Shown one piece after another: positions 34,901 through 45,641 of a stretch of 60,000 nucleotides of DNA. The position numbers and the translations under genes were made by a program. The first letter of the stretch is position 1; every line of letters starts with the position of its first letter. Source of the stretch: Takakia lepidozioides (Eukaryota > Streptophyta > Takakiopsida > Takakiales > Takakiaceae); NCBI GenBank assembly GCA_030704615.1, contig CM060734.1, positions 23,190,001-23,250,000 on the forward strand, given 5' to 3'. Below the pieces are notes generated by a model. It saw nothing but the letters and a program-made list of their open reading frames with translations, did not search any database and was not told the DNA's origin.

Positions 34901-37007
34901 AAAGTCGGCAAAGGAATCTGCTGCTCTGGAAGAATCCAGAAAGGCAGCTGAGATGGCACAAAAGACGGTGGATGCAGCTGTGCAGGCCCAATAGAAGGGG
35001 TCGAAGAAGAGGACTCGCCAGCAAGGAGCAGCTGTTGTGACACCCGCCAAAACGAAGAAGCAGAAACAGCCTGTTCAGGAAGAGGGTGAGGAAGAGGACT
35101 CCGATGGAGACTTTGCAACCAGCCCACCCCCCAAACGCAGGCTGCCTCCCCTGTGCCCACCGTTGTCACCTAGAGGCACGAGAACTGGCTCGGCAAAGAA
35201 GGCACTCTTCAACCCCCCAGGGGGGCACCCTTTCGAGCCGGTGGAAATGAAGAGGCCGAAAGTGGCTCCCGAAACTGTAGTCCAGTGTGTAAATGAGAGT
35301 TTCTTGGCGGCTTTGGATGGACGGGCAGCCAAGTTGGCATACATGAAGACCATGGAGGGTCTGAAGGGCAGAGCACTGAAGAAGGCGACTGCCGAAGAGC
35401 CTTCCGACACCCCAGGATTTCAGAATATGGTCTCGTTCTTTGAGAGGGTGTGTGCAGACAAGGATTGTAGGAGGGGCGGAAATGCCACCGAGTGGTCTTG
35501 CGATATGATCATCTTGGATATTCCGGACGGAGAGCCTGTGGAAGGACTGCAAGCTTTGCCATCTTGGAACAGGTACTCGGAGGACTTTTGGAAGAAAGGA
35601 TTCGGGCTTGCCCGCATGGTGTTGGACGACAGAGGCTGTGTGGTTGTCCTGGCGAGCAGAGGAAAAAACACTCAGACAAGAATTGCGAAGTGGACCCGCA
35701 AGAGCGCCGTCCCGATTCTGAAAAAGAAGTGGACGTGCATCAACACACTGGGCCTTCGGTCGGAAGGGAAGAAGGTGATTACGACACTGGCACTCGTCCA
35801 TTCATTTGCTTGGGTGCTTTCAAATGCGGTGCCGCATTCGGTTTCTAATCGTTTTCCCCCTGTGTATGCAGACGAAGCAGTTCGATGCATACTGCTTTGT
35901 GAAGAGAACTCCACCTTTGCTTTCCGGAAGGAGGGAGGAAAGGTTGACCCGAACTGCGACCCACTCGATTACGACGTTCTGTTCAACAACGTTCCCAAGG
36001 AACTTCTCCCTCATAGCCTCACTTCAACGGAACCCCTGCGGTACTCACGGACTCGGAGCCCTGCCTTCATTCAGACAATTATGGAGACATGCACAGACGT
36101 GGAGGGCACAGTGCTGGACCTCATCTGTGGGACAGGTATGCAGAATCTTGATCTCTGCTGTTCTGCAAATTCTCGTTAGGATGTAGTTCGCAACATCTGA
36201 AGCGCCATGTGGTAATGTGTGGATGGCATTGTAACAGGTGCCTCAATGTGGGCTGGGCGGTTTTCCGACCGGCACCTCTTTGCCTACGAGGAGGATTCAT
36301 CCGTGTGGGGATCCCATCTGGAGGGGCTGCAACGGAATGTGAAGGCTCCCGACAGAGCGGAAGTCTCCTCGGATTCGTCGGAGTCCGAGGAAGACACAGT
36401 GGACATTGATGCAGAGGAGAACCCGGAATACGAGTGAGTGCAAACATTGTAAGTTTGCAAAGCCTTCTGGGTCATTTATGTCAAAGGAATTTCCCGACTG
36501 TGGTTCTCATTAGTCTCGTTGATGATTGTCATGTGCAGGATTGCAGGGTCCGGGTCGAAACATGTAGGGCCTACACTTCCTGCCAGGAAGAATGTCCCGT
36601 TCTTTGCGAGGGCCGACTTCATGACGAGCCCGGTGAGGGACTACTCCCTTCCTAGTTATGCAGCTAAACTCGCAAATACAGCGATTAGAAGAAGTGAGAA
36701 TCCCAGTAAAGTAGAGCAGATTTTGGAGAGGGCTAGGGAGGACAGAAGGATAAGGAAAGAGTTGGCAGCAGCTCAGACAGGTAGACGGGTACGAAAGTAC
36801 ATATGTGATTCAGCGGATGAGAGCGACGCAGACAGGGAGGAGGACGACCCAACGGAGGTGAGATGGACAGTTCCGCAAGGGGAAGATGGGATTTTCGAAA
36901 GCCTGGCCAACGAGCAGTCCGCTGGAGATGAGAGAGGCACTGAGGGGGTGGAGGAGGAGCAGGACAGTCTAGAACAGGATGAGGATTCCGATGATTTTCA
37001 AGATTAA
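31973..37007 (+). pseudogene. ParB-like / DNA methyltransferase-like fusion gene, copy B
   Basis: Same gene as copy A without the 3.94-kb insert and with the true last exon. Exon 2 starts after 32074 (NMFACLTGKVDV). ParB-like part around 32800-33230 with FFVWDGNHRLLAWW. Methyltransferase part: DMIILDIPDGEP (motif IV position; DPPY not conserved), RSPAFIQTIMET, VLDLICGTG and ASMWAGR. The last exon (36539-37007) encodes ARKNVPFFARADF, DYSLPSYAAKLA and a highly acidic tail DSLEQDEDSDDFQD. Defects are a 1-bp loss near 32393, a 1-bp loss near 33225 (CATGCAAG against CATGCCAAG) that breaks the ParB domain, and a TAG at 34992-34994 where copy A has CAG. Palindromes sit in the same introns (33354, 34560, 35825). 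It cannot make the full protein. Confidence 0.75.
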
Positions 37008-37195
37008 TAGAATTTTAATGAAGTCTCTGTAAATGTAAATTCTCTTCCAGAGTATATAAAGAAAATTCTGCCCGACATTCGTGACCCCTCTCCAGTGTGC
37101 ATTCCAGCCACACAATCGCCCAAACCAGGACGCTCCCAAAATCAGAAATGGGTCAGAGCATTTCCAAAATTTTGGCAACTCTAAGAACCTCTTTT

Positions 37196-37943
37196 GGAAA
37201 TGCGGCACCGCATTTCCAAAATAGGGGAGGGACTAATTTTTCCATTTCAATGTTGGCATAGTAAAAAGTAATCTGAATTGGGAATGCGGTGCCGCATTTC
37301 CAAAATTTCCTTTGTCCACACGCCAGTTTTGGCCTCTCCCGCTCATTGCATGGATGCCACCACGCTTACAGAGGTCGAACAAGGAGGTCGAACAAGGAGG
37401 CCGACATGGCGGGATTGGAAATGCGGTGCCGCATTTCCATATTGGGGATGGTGGTTGTTCGAACTGCAGACCCATCAGCAAAAACTGGCACCGCATTCCA
37501 TTGTAAAAAAAAAATCGATGACGGACATGGAAATGCGGCGCCGCATTTCCAGAACGGACATCGCAATTTGTCAATTTGCAGACCCTCTCTCGGAAATGCG
37601 GTAACGCATTCCATCGCGCTGGTCGGAAATAGGTGCACTTTTCGAAGTGTTGGACGGAAATGCGGCACCGCATTCCCTTGTCCAAAAAGAAGTTTCCATT
37701 GCCAAGCTGGAAATGCGTCGCCGCATTTGCAATGCCAACCTCGTTTTCTGATCAATTTATAGACCCGTGTTGGTATTTCGTGTACCTGGACGGAAATGAT
37801 GCACCGCATTTTCTTGTCCGACATGGAAATGCGGTGCCGAATTTCGATGTCCGACATGGAAATGCGGTGCCGCATTTCGATGTCCGACATAGAAATGCTG
37901 TGCCGCATTTCGATGCGGACATGGAAATGCGGCACCGCATTTC
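37196..37943. repeat. Palindrome cluster of unit B
   Basis: About a dozen imperfect palindromes of the GGAAATGCGG-YR-CCGCATTTCC type, the inverted counterpart of 12948-13676 in element 1. The last five (37795-37943) are close together, with spacers such as GATGTCCGACAT. It lies between the methyltransferase stop and the accessory gene. Confidence 0.85.
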
Positions 37944-38279
37944 GATCCCGACATGGCGTTACTCTGGTATATTCTTGACACATGACTCACATACCGGTTA
38001 CTCTGCTTTATTCAACCAGACAGACAAATTGTAGAAATGAGACATCAAATTGTAAACAGTGGGCCAAATCCGAGAGTTATTCAACACAATGAAACACAGT
38101 CATACAGAAGTGAGGTACATTCCAGGGCACACTCCAGGGCACATTTAAATTTCCCCCGTACAGGATCCTGGACCGATGAAGATTGGCTGCTGCATGAATG
38201 TAGCCGTTTCAGTTTCCTACCCTGCCATGCAAACTATGGGCAGTCACTGCCAGGTGGGCCGATAGCCACTGGACATGAC

Positions 38280-39131
38280 GAAGTCCATCCCCTCTTCGAT
38301 GTAAATGCGGCGCCGAATTTCCATCCGGGGGGATGGACTTCGGTGGCAGATCTCAAACTATAACTTGTTGATGAGAAAGATGTATGGGTTCATCCACCGC
38401 TGGCGTGATGAACACGTTCCACCTCCGTCGGTGGGTACGTGTGACCCAGATGCTCCATTTTGGAGGCCAGACTGCTCTCCCGCTTCGTATCTTTTCCAAA
38501 ATCTAAGGGCTTCGTAGCTGTCCGCAAGGTCATCGGCATCCAAGTCGTCCTCAGGTCCTCCTTTGCAAGGATGCCGTGCTTCCGGAACCGGACGACTGCC
38601 CCTTTGGAGGCATCGATTATGCAATGTATTCGGCCACATCGGGAGACATTGTTATCTGGTACACAGATTACACAGAAGATACTGGTTCGATTGTGGAAAC
38701 ATTGGTGGCTTTTGAGTATATCGTAGGCCACTACGCCTTCGAGCGGGGTGACGATCTTGGTTTGAGGAGTCCGTGGCTCCTGCGCATCCTCGATTCCGAT
38801 TTTCCCAGCTACGACGGTCACCCATGCAGAAGAAGGCGCACTGCTATGTTGTTGCGGTGGAACTGCTGCCACTGGACGTGGGTGGACTCCATCGGAGAGA
38901 CCTATTCTCCTCGAGGAGTGCGCTCCTCTTCTCCATTGTATGGGGACATTCGCATTGGTGTGGACGACGAAAACGTGAAGATTTCCATATTCGATGGTGG
39001 TATGATTGAAGGGCAGGACATGTGGCGAACATCACTAGGGGCGGTACAACGGCTGCAATCGACTTTACATGGAGGAGCCCCAGGACTCATGAGCTAGTTC
39101 TGAGAGCAGTCGAAGTCCCATTGACAACGTG
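38280..39131 (+). pseudogene. Small accessory protein family, copy d
   Basis: The only copy of this subtype with both halves joined. N-part: RMPCFRNRTTAP region with a frameshift near 38590, then DDCPFGGIDYAMYSATSG, DIVIWYTDYTEDTG, FERGDDLGLRSPW and LDSDFPSYDGHPC. C-part: AMLLRWNCCHWTWVDSIGET, PLYGDIRIGVDDE, IFDGGMIEGQD. A small deletion near 39020 (GACATGTGGCGAAC against GACATTGTGGTGAAC) shifts the frame before THELVLRAVEVP. No known domain is recognised; the conserved D-G-G-x-I-x-G/K-x-D-I core is the family signature. It probably needs an upstream exon for its start. Confidence 0.6.
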
Positions 39132-39215
39132 ACTTGTATTCAGTAGGCACAGGGCTCAAGATTTGAGGGCACAATCAGCACAGTAGACGTGCTTCAAATG
39201 CAATTCATGTGGATC

Positions 39216-39221
39216 AATAAA
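39216..39221 (+). promoter_or_regulatory. Polyadenylation signal of accessory copy d
   Basis: AATAAA in the context TGTGGATCAATAAAAACC, identical to that at 15786. Confidence 0.55.
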
Positions 39222-39595
39222 AACCTCATTGTGCCCTCTTTTTATTCTATTCTGTGTCCATTGTTCCGAGAATGCGTCATTGCTCATTTCGTTTGGGATT
39301 GGGAGTGTGGGTGAATTTTGCAAATGGCTGGTAGGCTGAAATGGGCCCCCATTGTACAGAGCAGTACCACCCTACCATTCGCGAAACATTGCCTTTCAAT
39401 ATATAATTCTAAATAACATTGCCGAACCTCCTTCATCGGGAGGTCCTTCTCCCCCTATGACCGTGGCACCCTAAACCCTATTCCCGCGGACACTCATTTC
39501 CGGAAAATAGTGCTGCTCATGTTTTTTTCCACACTTACGACTCTGCTCATGGCTCATGCCGCTCATGGCTCATGGCTCATGAAATAGCAGCCCCC
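39222..39595 (+). repeat. Right terminus of unit B
   Basis: Nearly identical to 15792-16164, ending in repeated GCTCATGG and GAAATAGCAGCCCCC. The next bases, ATTGGGAGCTGTG, encode the RNase H segment IGAV of gypsy-3, so the edge is defined to within a base or two. Confidence 0.75.
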
Positions 39596-41330
39596 CATTG
39601 GGAGCTGTGTTAGCCCAAAATATCACAGGAAACATAGATTCACCTGTGTACTATGCTAGCAGGTTATTGAACAGTGCTGAAAGGAACTATAGCACCACTG
39701 AAAGAGAAGCATTGACAGTGATTTATGCAGTTAAGAAATTCAGGCATTACCTATTGGGAAGGAAGTTTATGTTTTATGTGGATCATCAGGCTTTGATTTA
39801 TCTGGTGAACAAGCCTTTGATAAGTGGCAGGATAGCAAGATGGTTAATAATCTTGCACGAGTTTGAATTCGAAGTTGTTTACAAGCATGGCCATTTGCAT
39901 CTTGTGGCAGATCACTTGTCATGCCTATCAACAGGAGAGCCCGCCACGGGAGTAGACGACCAACTACCTGATGCGAGTCTATTTGCAGTGGAGGTGCAAG
40001 GAAGTGCAGATGATTGGTTAGATTGGCAGTGGCCAATTAGATACTACCTTACTCATGGTCGGTACCCACCCAGTTATGGGAAGGAACAGAGGAAGAGAAT
40101 AGCTATCAAGGCTTTACCTTACACTATGATAGGTGACAGATTATATAAACTAGGACCTGATGGAGTTCTGAAACGATGCTTGTACCACCATGAAGTAAAT
40201 AAAGTTTTGGAGGAAGTTCATAAGGGAGTGGCTGGAGGTCATTTTGGAGAGGAGACTACCAGTAGGAAGATACTACTTGCAGGTTACTGGTGGTCTACTT
40301 TGTTCAAAGATGTGCACAGGTATTGCAAGAGTTGTGATGAGTGTCAGAGGCTAGGACCTTTGCAAAGATTGGGGAAGATGGCTTTGCATCCGACGATGCC
40401 TACTGAACCATTTCAGAAATAGGGACTAGACTTTGTTGGACCAATAAACCCACCAGCCAGAAATACACATAACAAGTATATAATCACAGCCATTGATTAT
40501 ACTACAAAGTAGGTGGAAACTAAAGCTCTGAGGGATAACACAGCTAAGTCCACAGCAAGGTTCCTGTATGAGAACATACTTACAAGATTTGGCTGTCCCC
40601 TGGAATTTATTAGTGACCAGGGAAGTCACTTCATTAACAAGACTATAGAACTATTGACTAAAGAGTTCATGATTGTGCACGGGAAAAGTACAACCTATTA
40701 CCCACAGGGTAATGGGCAAGTAGAGGCCACAAACAAAATACTATGCACTATCTTGGCTAAGATGTCAATGCAAACAGAACAGATTGGGATACAAAGCTTC
40801 TGACAGCTTTGTGGTCATACATAACTTCATATAAAGTCACAACCAAGTATACACCATTCCAATTAGTTTATGGTATGGAAGCTTTACTTCCAGTGGAATT
40901 CTTGTTACCTACCATGAGAACTGAATGGGGAAGGAGAATGGAATTGGAAGATTCAATTAAAGTCAGGAAACATGAATTATATCATGTGGAAGAAGTACGT
41001 GTTGATGCAGCAGATAACATGACCAGAATTCAGATGAAGAGGAAGGATCAATTTGATGAAGGTAAACTAAAAACTTTTAAGACGGGTGATTTGGTTCTAT
41101 GGTTGTAGAAGAAGGGAAAGATTAAAACTTCTAAGTTTAAGTCACCATGGAAAGGGCCTTATGTCATACAGAAGATGTATGATAACAACACAGCCATGTT
41201 ACAAACCATTAACAAAGAGATGCTGGGAAGAGTCAATGCCAATAAGTTGAAGGGATACAGTGGTATCCATGACAAACCATTGCAGCATGATTTGCATGTT
41301 GAAACACAGAAACAGTCACGGGCTGCACCG
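39596..41330 (+). pseudogene. Gypsy-3 pol, right part (RNase H and integrase)
   Basis: RNase H: IGAVLAQNITG, YYASRLLNSAERNYSTTERE, FYVDHQALIYLV. Integrase zinc module HHEVNKVLEEVH ... CKSCDECQRLG, then core GLDFVGPI, ITAIDYTTK, FISDQGSHF and YYPQGNGQVEATNK (the D, D and E of the DD35E triad). Stops: TAG at 40420-40422 and TAG at 40510-40512, both where the relative at 58.4 kb has TGG, and further breaks around 40801. The C-terminal module KFKSPWKGPYVIQKM is at 41130-41175. It belongs to the same lineage as gypsy-4. Confidence 0.85.
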
Positions 41331-42413
41331 ATGATACCAACAGAGCATGAAGCACTTGTCGTAAAGCCAAATGTGTATGGTCTGAGCGGAGAACACGGGT
41401 GTTCGCACAGCTATCACAGCCCATCACAACATCACACAGCCTATCACAGTTTATCACAGTTTAACACAACCTGTCACAGCCCAACACAGCCTACGCGGGT
41501 TGCACAGTCCATAGGGTCAGTGACAGGTGGACGCAGGTTAACGTCAGATAAGTGGCCAGCAAGTGAAGGGACAACTTGGAAGTCAAACTCGGAGAATGTG
41601 CTACGCGGACAAGGGAAGACGGGGGCATGTACGTGGCCACTAAGGCAAAGCACACCGCGGTGCATATATTGCAAAAGTGGGTGTCATCATGCAAGAGGAC
41701 AAACTGGGCCATCAAAGTACCTACCCGGTACATCAACCAAAACTATTTGTGGGCCCATTAATGCATTCAGGGCAAAGGTAACGGAACCCTTTACGTGTAC
41801 ATCAAAGAAGGACCTTTGCCACATGTGCTGTCCTAGTGGACATTCCAGGTGGGAATGTCCACTGAGGGGGGTAAAATTAAGAAGTTACCCAAGGAGGCAA
41901 CAACCAATCAGGAGCGAGAATTTCATGCAGGTGGTTCCCTCCAAGAAACAAGAACAAGAAATTAGAAGAGTTAAGAGCGGAAGAGTCGGGGTGGCTCCGA
42001 ATAACCAGCGTCTCGATGGGAGGGGCAATCAATGCTGCCCCTCCAATCCACCTTCACCATGTGAAGAGCCCTGCTCCTCAATTGCAGTGGTTGTTGTCTC
42101 AAACACTCCCATCTCCTTACGTTCTCGCGCATCAAGTATGCAAGAATCAAGGATAATTTGCACAATTATTGGGCCAGACACTATGATCGGAGACTTAGCA
42201 ACAGTGCCTTGTAACCGCTTCATCTCTTCCACCATACCATTGTACATCAACTCCGCCCAAGCTACATCCTCTCCCCTCAAAGTTTTCAGTATCTCCTCTG
42301 TGAATGATCTGCTCAAGTACTGTTGGTTTTGTTTCATGGCAAACAAAATGTTCAGGATTTGGCCAACTTCTCTTAGCCCTGGGTACTCGGCCTTGGTGCA
42401 GGTGTATCCTTGA
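41175..42413 (+). CDS. Gypsy-3 reading frame after integrase, with zinc knuckle
   Basis: 412 open codons. The first about 30 codons complete the integrase C-terminus (NANKLKGYSGIHD). The middle is low complexity, made by CACAGC-type DNA repeats (41398-41505). Residues around 41816-41860 read CHMCCPSGHSRWEC, an exact C-x2-C-x4-H-x4-C zinc knuckle, preceded by a half motif CIYCKSGCHH. A zinc knuckle downstream of integrase is unusual; Gag normally carries it. The last third overlaps another frame on the minus strand (42029-42649) and may not be translated. I cannot tell whether this frame is functional. Confidence 0.4.
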   Translation: MYDNNTAMLQTINKEMLGRVNANKLKGYSGIHDKPLQHDLHVETQKQSRAAPMIPTEHEALVVKPNVYGLSGEHGCSHSYHSPSQHHTAYHSLSQFNTTCHSPTQPTRVAQSIGSVTGGRRLTSDKWPASEGTTWKSNSENVLRGQGKTGACTWPLRQSTPRCIYCKSGCHHARGQTGPSKYLPGTSTKTICGPINAFRAKVTEPFTCTSKKDLCHMCCPSGHSRWECPLRGVKLRSYPRRQQPIRSENFMQVVPSKKQEQEIRRVKSGRVGVAPNNQRLDGRGNQCCPSNPPSPCEEPCSSIAVVVVSNTPISLRSRASSMQESRIICTIIGPDTMIGDLATVPCNRFISSTIPLYINSAQATSSPLKVFSISSVNDLLKYCWFCFMANKMFRIWPTSLSPGYSALVQVYP

Positions 42414-42973
42414 GTCTTAAAGAAACTCCCTTCTTGGAACAAATTCCCTATCAGCAATCTTGCCCTGTGCTCATCCACATCCACATGACCCGATGGCAAA
42501 TCGAACAATTGCTTCAAGTGCTGGGGAGTAATTTCTATATCTACTCCCCTCACCTGGGTAACTCCTGTCCGAGGCTCAAAGTTCTGAACAAATTGAATCA
42601 TATACTTCCGATGATGCAAAGACCAGTCCTTGCATAGCAGCCCTTCCAATCACAACTCCTTCAGCAGCTGCACTGCCTATGGTGTAGCAATTGTTTGCTT
42701 CTGCAGAATCGTGGTGCTCTTCACCCTGATATCCTCCATTCCCCTAACTCTCTTCATCCCAGACAAACAAGAAGGCCTTGTTTGAAACAGCTGTAGGAAA
42801 ACTTGCAGGGCATAGAGCATAAAGGTATGGTTGGCACAGAATGGAATGGGTAAGTGCGTGTAAGCCTGTGGGGCTTGCAGATAGTGGGTGAGAGAGAATG
42901 TTCTTTCAACCCATCCGTCCTTGCGCCACTGCATGAGAAGTAAGGCTAATGTGTAGTCTGTAATATCCGCCAT
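42029..42973 (-). pseudogene. Accessory frame(s) of gypsy-3, minus strand, unknown function
   Basis: Two consecutive minus-strand frames, 42973-42677 (starts MADITDYTLALLLMQW) and 42649-42029 (MEGLLCKDWSLHHRKY ... REVGQILNILFAMKQNQQYL). A stop separates them, but the amino-acid character is consistent with one protein. It is not recognised as a known family. About 95 bp related to this gene (EVGQVLNVLLAMKQNQQYL) recur at 50813-50910 inside element 2. A plus-strand frame starts 30 bp away, with a perfect palindrome in between. Confidence 0.5.
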
Positions 42974-42974
42974 A

Positions 42975-42998
42975 GCTACAAAGCTATAGCTTTGTAGC
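42975..42998. repeat. 24-bp perfect palindrome between divergent frames
   Basis: GCTACAAAGCTA followed directly by its reverse complement TAGCTTTGTAGC, with partial symmetry extending outward (ATATCC.GC ... GCGGGATAT). It sits exactly between the starts of the minus-strand frame (42973) and the plus-strand frame (43004). It could be a shared operator or the hinge of an old inverted duplication. Confidence 0.7.
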
Positions 42999-43003
42999 GG
43001 GAT

Positions 43004-43870
43004 ATGACTGTGGCAGACCCACTAGCTTCAAGGAAACCACAAGATGATGTTTCCATAGCGCTTGTGCAGGATGAGGAGCAGCAGCACAGGGTGCTGGAAG
43101 CACGGCCTTTGGAGAGGGAGGAAGAAGTCACCTCGATACCACAACCACCACAGCCAGATGACTCAGTTGTTCCAGGGGTCACTCAGTTAGTCCATGCTGT
43201 TACACCAGAGCCTATTGCTGTGGAAGGAGAAGGGTTGGACATTCCCACTACAGAGCAGGTAGTGGCAGAAATTGAGAAGGGTGACCTTCTCTATGAAAAC
43301 TCTGGCTTGGTCAGGGAACCAATGGTACCCGAGATGCAGAGTTTGTCCAAGCAAGTCCCTGTTGTGCATGTGATACCTGAACCTGTGGCGGAGGTTCCAG
43401 GGGTAGAATGTAAGGGCACTGCAACACCTGTGGAGAATGAGGCCGTTCAGGAAGAAGATCTTGTGGGAACATGGCCTGAATGGTTGGTGAAACATCACAC
43501 TGTGGAGAATCAGGGGGACTATCAACAAGTTTCCCATGAAGACCCACAATAGGCCATGCTTATGAGTTCCATAAGCATGATACTCAATTTGTTGGGCACT
43601 TATGTGAAATCCCATGTTCCATCTACACAATTGGCAGCTTTGAGGGAGGAACTCAAGCAGGAGTTTGAGGCTAGAATTGCCACCGAGTGTGCAAACAAGG
43701 TGGATGTGGAGGCCAACCTCAAGTTGCAGAAAGAATTGGAGGACACGAAGGCTGCCCTGCAGCTGGCAAAGGGGAATCTAATTGAAGCGGGTCTGGAGCA
43801 GGAGAAGTTGCATGAAGCACATAAGCAACAACTATATCAATTGCAGGTGAAGCATGAGGGCAAGTTGTAG
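43004..43870 (+). pseudogene. Accessory frame(s) of gypsy-3, acidic then coiled-coil
   Basis: First frame (43004-43552, 182 codons) is Glu/Val/Pro-rich and acidic. After a stop, the second frame (43556-43870) has a heptad-rich, coiled-coil-like stretch: LAALREELKQEFEARIA, LQKELEDTKAALQLAK. No known family is recognised; it could be a gag-like or structural accessory protein of the element. Confidence 0.45.
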
Positions 43871-44164
43871 GAAGTGAACGTGCTACATACAGAGTTGGAG
43901 GCAGTTCATCAGAAAATGATCATCCATTGCCACGGTATCAACAGGGTCAGCCACCTGCACAGCCACCTGCTGTGGGGGCTATGATATTGCCGCCACTGCC
44001 CCTCCTACTACTGGCAACTCCTGCACCTCCTGCGAAGAAGACTGAAAAATCAGAGTCCTGGCATGCAAATAAGTAGCCACCAACTGCTCCTCAGGAACAA
44101 AGACTCTTTTGTCAATATTGGAACTCAGGTCATCCACTTGAGTCTGCAGGCCTTCCACATCATC

Positions 44165-44584
44165 CTATAACTCCGCTATCCTACTATAGACATCGTCTAT
44201 AGTAGTTGTGGCAACGTTCTCCACCTGCAATCTGAGATCATTCATCTGCCCCTGAGTGAGCTTTCGTGGTGCCTTCCCTTCCACCGGCCCTTGTGTTAAC
44301 CATACTTGCATAAGATGATTATCCACCAAGTCCTGTGTAACACCCCTGAGAGTCTGCTCCTCCTTGAGTCTGTACACATCTAACTGCTATTGTAAAGCCT
44401 CCATGCGCTTCGCATGAGGTTCAACCACGGCCGCATATGTAGCAACCAGATTATTGGTTTCCTTCCAAGCCTTGTTAGCCACAGAGAGTTTATTCTTGTG
44501 ACCCGTGAGCGTTTGTTGCAACTTCAGGATGTACCTTTCCTTCTCAACCTCAACCCTGACTGTACTATTGGAAAGTATCCTCAT
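44165..44584 (-). pseudogene. Coiled-coil frame, minus strand, unknown
   Basis: Two linked frames (44584-44387 and 44377-44165) separated by one stop, reading VEVEKERYILKLQQTLTGHK ... VVEPHAKRMEALQ then VYRLKEEQTLRGVTQDLVDN. Charged, helical heptads suggest a coiled coil. It lies within gypsy-3 between two plus-strand frames. Function unknown. Confidence 0.35.
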
Positions 44585-44689
44585 TGCGATTGATAGTAGC
44601 CTTCAAATCAGCAATGAGTTTCCCTTGCTCTACCACAATCTGAAGTTTAGGGGGATGCTGCTTTTAACCCACCTAGGACTCCTGTTGCA

Positions 44690-45610
44690 TTGGAGTACAA
44701 TCGGGCTATGATTATGCCCTTCAACCAAATTCCCATTGTGATGGATTTGGCTTGGAAGGAATTTAGTCCTCCACAGTCTTTGGCACATTATTATCAGATC
44801 ATGCACATTTGGTTGCCAGTGACAACTCGGACTAAGGTTCTTCCGAACAATCGACCCATTGAGGATCATCATATTGCAAGGTACTGGTCTGAGGCAGGCA
44901 CCATGTTGAAGGACTTAATTGCCTTCCAGGTTGTTCATGGGTACATCTACACCAAGACCAAGGAAGTATCTAGTATTGTCATGGGCTGTGGATTCTACTA
45001 TGCTGCTTGTTTCATTGCGCGTTATCACATTGAGCAGCAGAAGATGCAATCACGATTTCTGAGTTATTCCAGTGGGGATCATTGGGTCTTACCTTCAGTT
45101 CCACCTCATATGTATCTGTATGAAGCGAAAGTCATGATGCAGAAGGATTCCCAACTTCGTTCATGGTTTAATTTGGCTTGGAACAACTTGGCCAAAGAGA
45201 AATTGGGCCCTGATGATATTTTCTATAAGGGACATGAAGCCTGGAAATACTTACACTGTTCCAAAGTCATTGGCATACCTCTTACCTATACGGCCAAGGA
45301 GTTCAGGGAGTTCACACATTTTGCTTGCAAGCGATTAAAGCAAGTGGTACAGTTTAAGCTTCCAGACATGGTGGAACCTTTTGACATGGCGGAGGACTAT
45401 GCACTCCAAATGGCAGAGAAGAAACGACGGGGATCTCCTATGCTTGAGAGGTTACCTTGTTATCAACCACAGGATTTCCATTTGGTGCTCAATCGCCTCC
45501 ATCAGCCAGTGACAGGGCTCGAGCTCGCACACAGAGCCCTTCAAGAGACTCTCACCGACAAAAGGGTGCTCGCTCACAAAGGTTTGCTGATCCTAAACAA
45601 TAAACCGTGA
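44690..45610 (+). CDS. Gypsy-3 3' accessory protein, unknown function
   Basis: An intact 306-codon frame starting MEYNRAMIMPFNQ and ending just before the polypurine tract. Aromatic-rich and charged, with KYLHCSKVIGIPLTYTAKEF and EFTHFACKRLKQVVQFKL. I see no transmembrane segment or known motif. Its place between integrase and 3' LTR is where plant Ty3/gypsy elements of the Athila or Ogre type may carry extra genes, so it is likely an element gene under some constraint, since it is the only long undamaged frame of this retroelement. Confidence 0.55.
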   Translation: MEYNRAMIMPFNQIPIVMDLAWKEFSPPQSLAHYYQIMHIWLPVTTRTKVLPNNRPIEDHHIARYWSEAGTMLKDLIAFQVVHGYIYTKTKEVSSIVMGCGFYYAACFIARYHIEQQKMQSRFLSYSSGDHWVLPSVPPHMYLYEAKVMMQKDSQLRSWFNLAWNNLAKEKLGPDDIFYKGHEAWKYLHCSKVIGIPLTYTAKEFREFTHFACKRLKQVVQFKLPDMVEPFDMAEDYALQMAEKKRRGSPMLERLPCYQPQDFHLVLNRLHQPVTGLELAHRALQETLTDKRVLAHKGLLILNNKP

Positions 45611-45624
45611 GGACACGGCTTTTT

Positions 45625-45638
45625 GAGAGGGGGAGGGG
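45625..45638 (+). promoter_or_regulatory. Polypurine tract of gypsy-3
   Basis: GAGAGGGGGAGGGG directly before TGTTAG, the probable LTR start at 45642. It primes plus-strand DNA synthesis in LTR retrotransposons. Confidence 0.75.
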
Positions 45639-45641
45639 TAA

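Larger units (their letters stand above)
31973..39595 (+). mobile_element. Unit B: partial copy of composite element inserted in gypsy-3
   Basis: A 7.6-kb segment highly similar to element 1 from 6848 to 16164, lying between the two halves of a gypsy RNase H domain (CDAT at left, IGAVLAQ at right). It carries the methyltransferase gene without exon 1, a palindrome cluster, accessory gene copy d and the GCTCATGG terminus. It lacks the transposase and the 53-bp array. The left border lies at GCCACCA/GTGAGAGC, the splice donor of exon 1 in element 1. No target duplication is seen. Confidence 0.8.

Noticed and set aside
6764-37007. A working host DNA methyltransferase gene
   Set aside because: All three copies carry stops, frameshifts or truncations, lie inside repeat units and are surrounded by transposon DNA.
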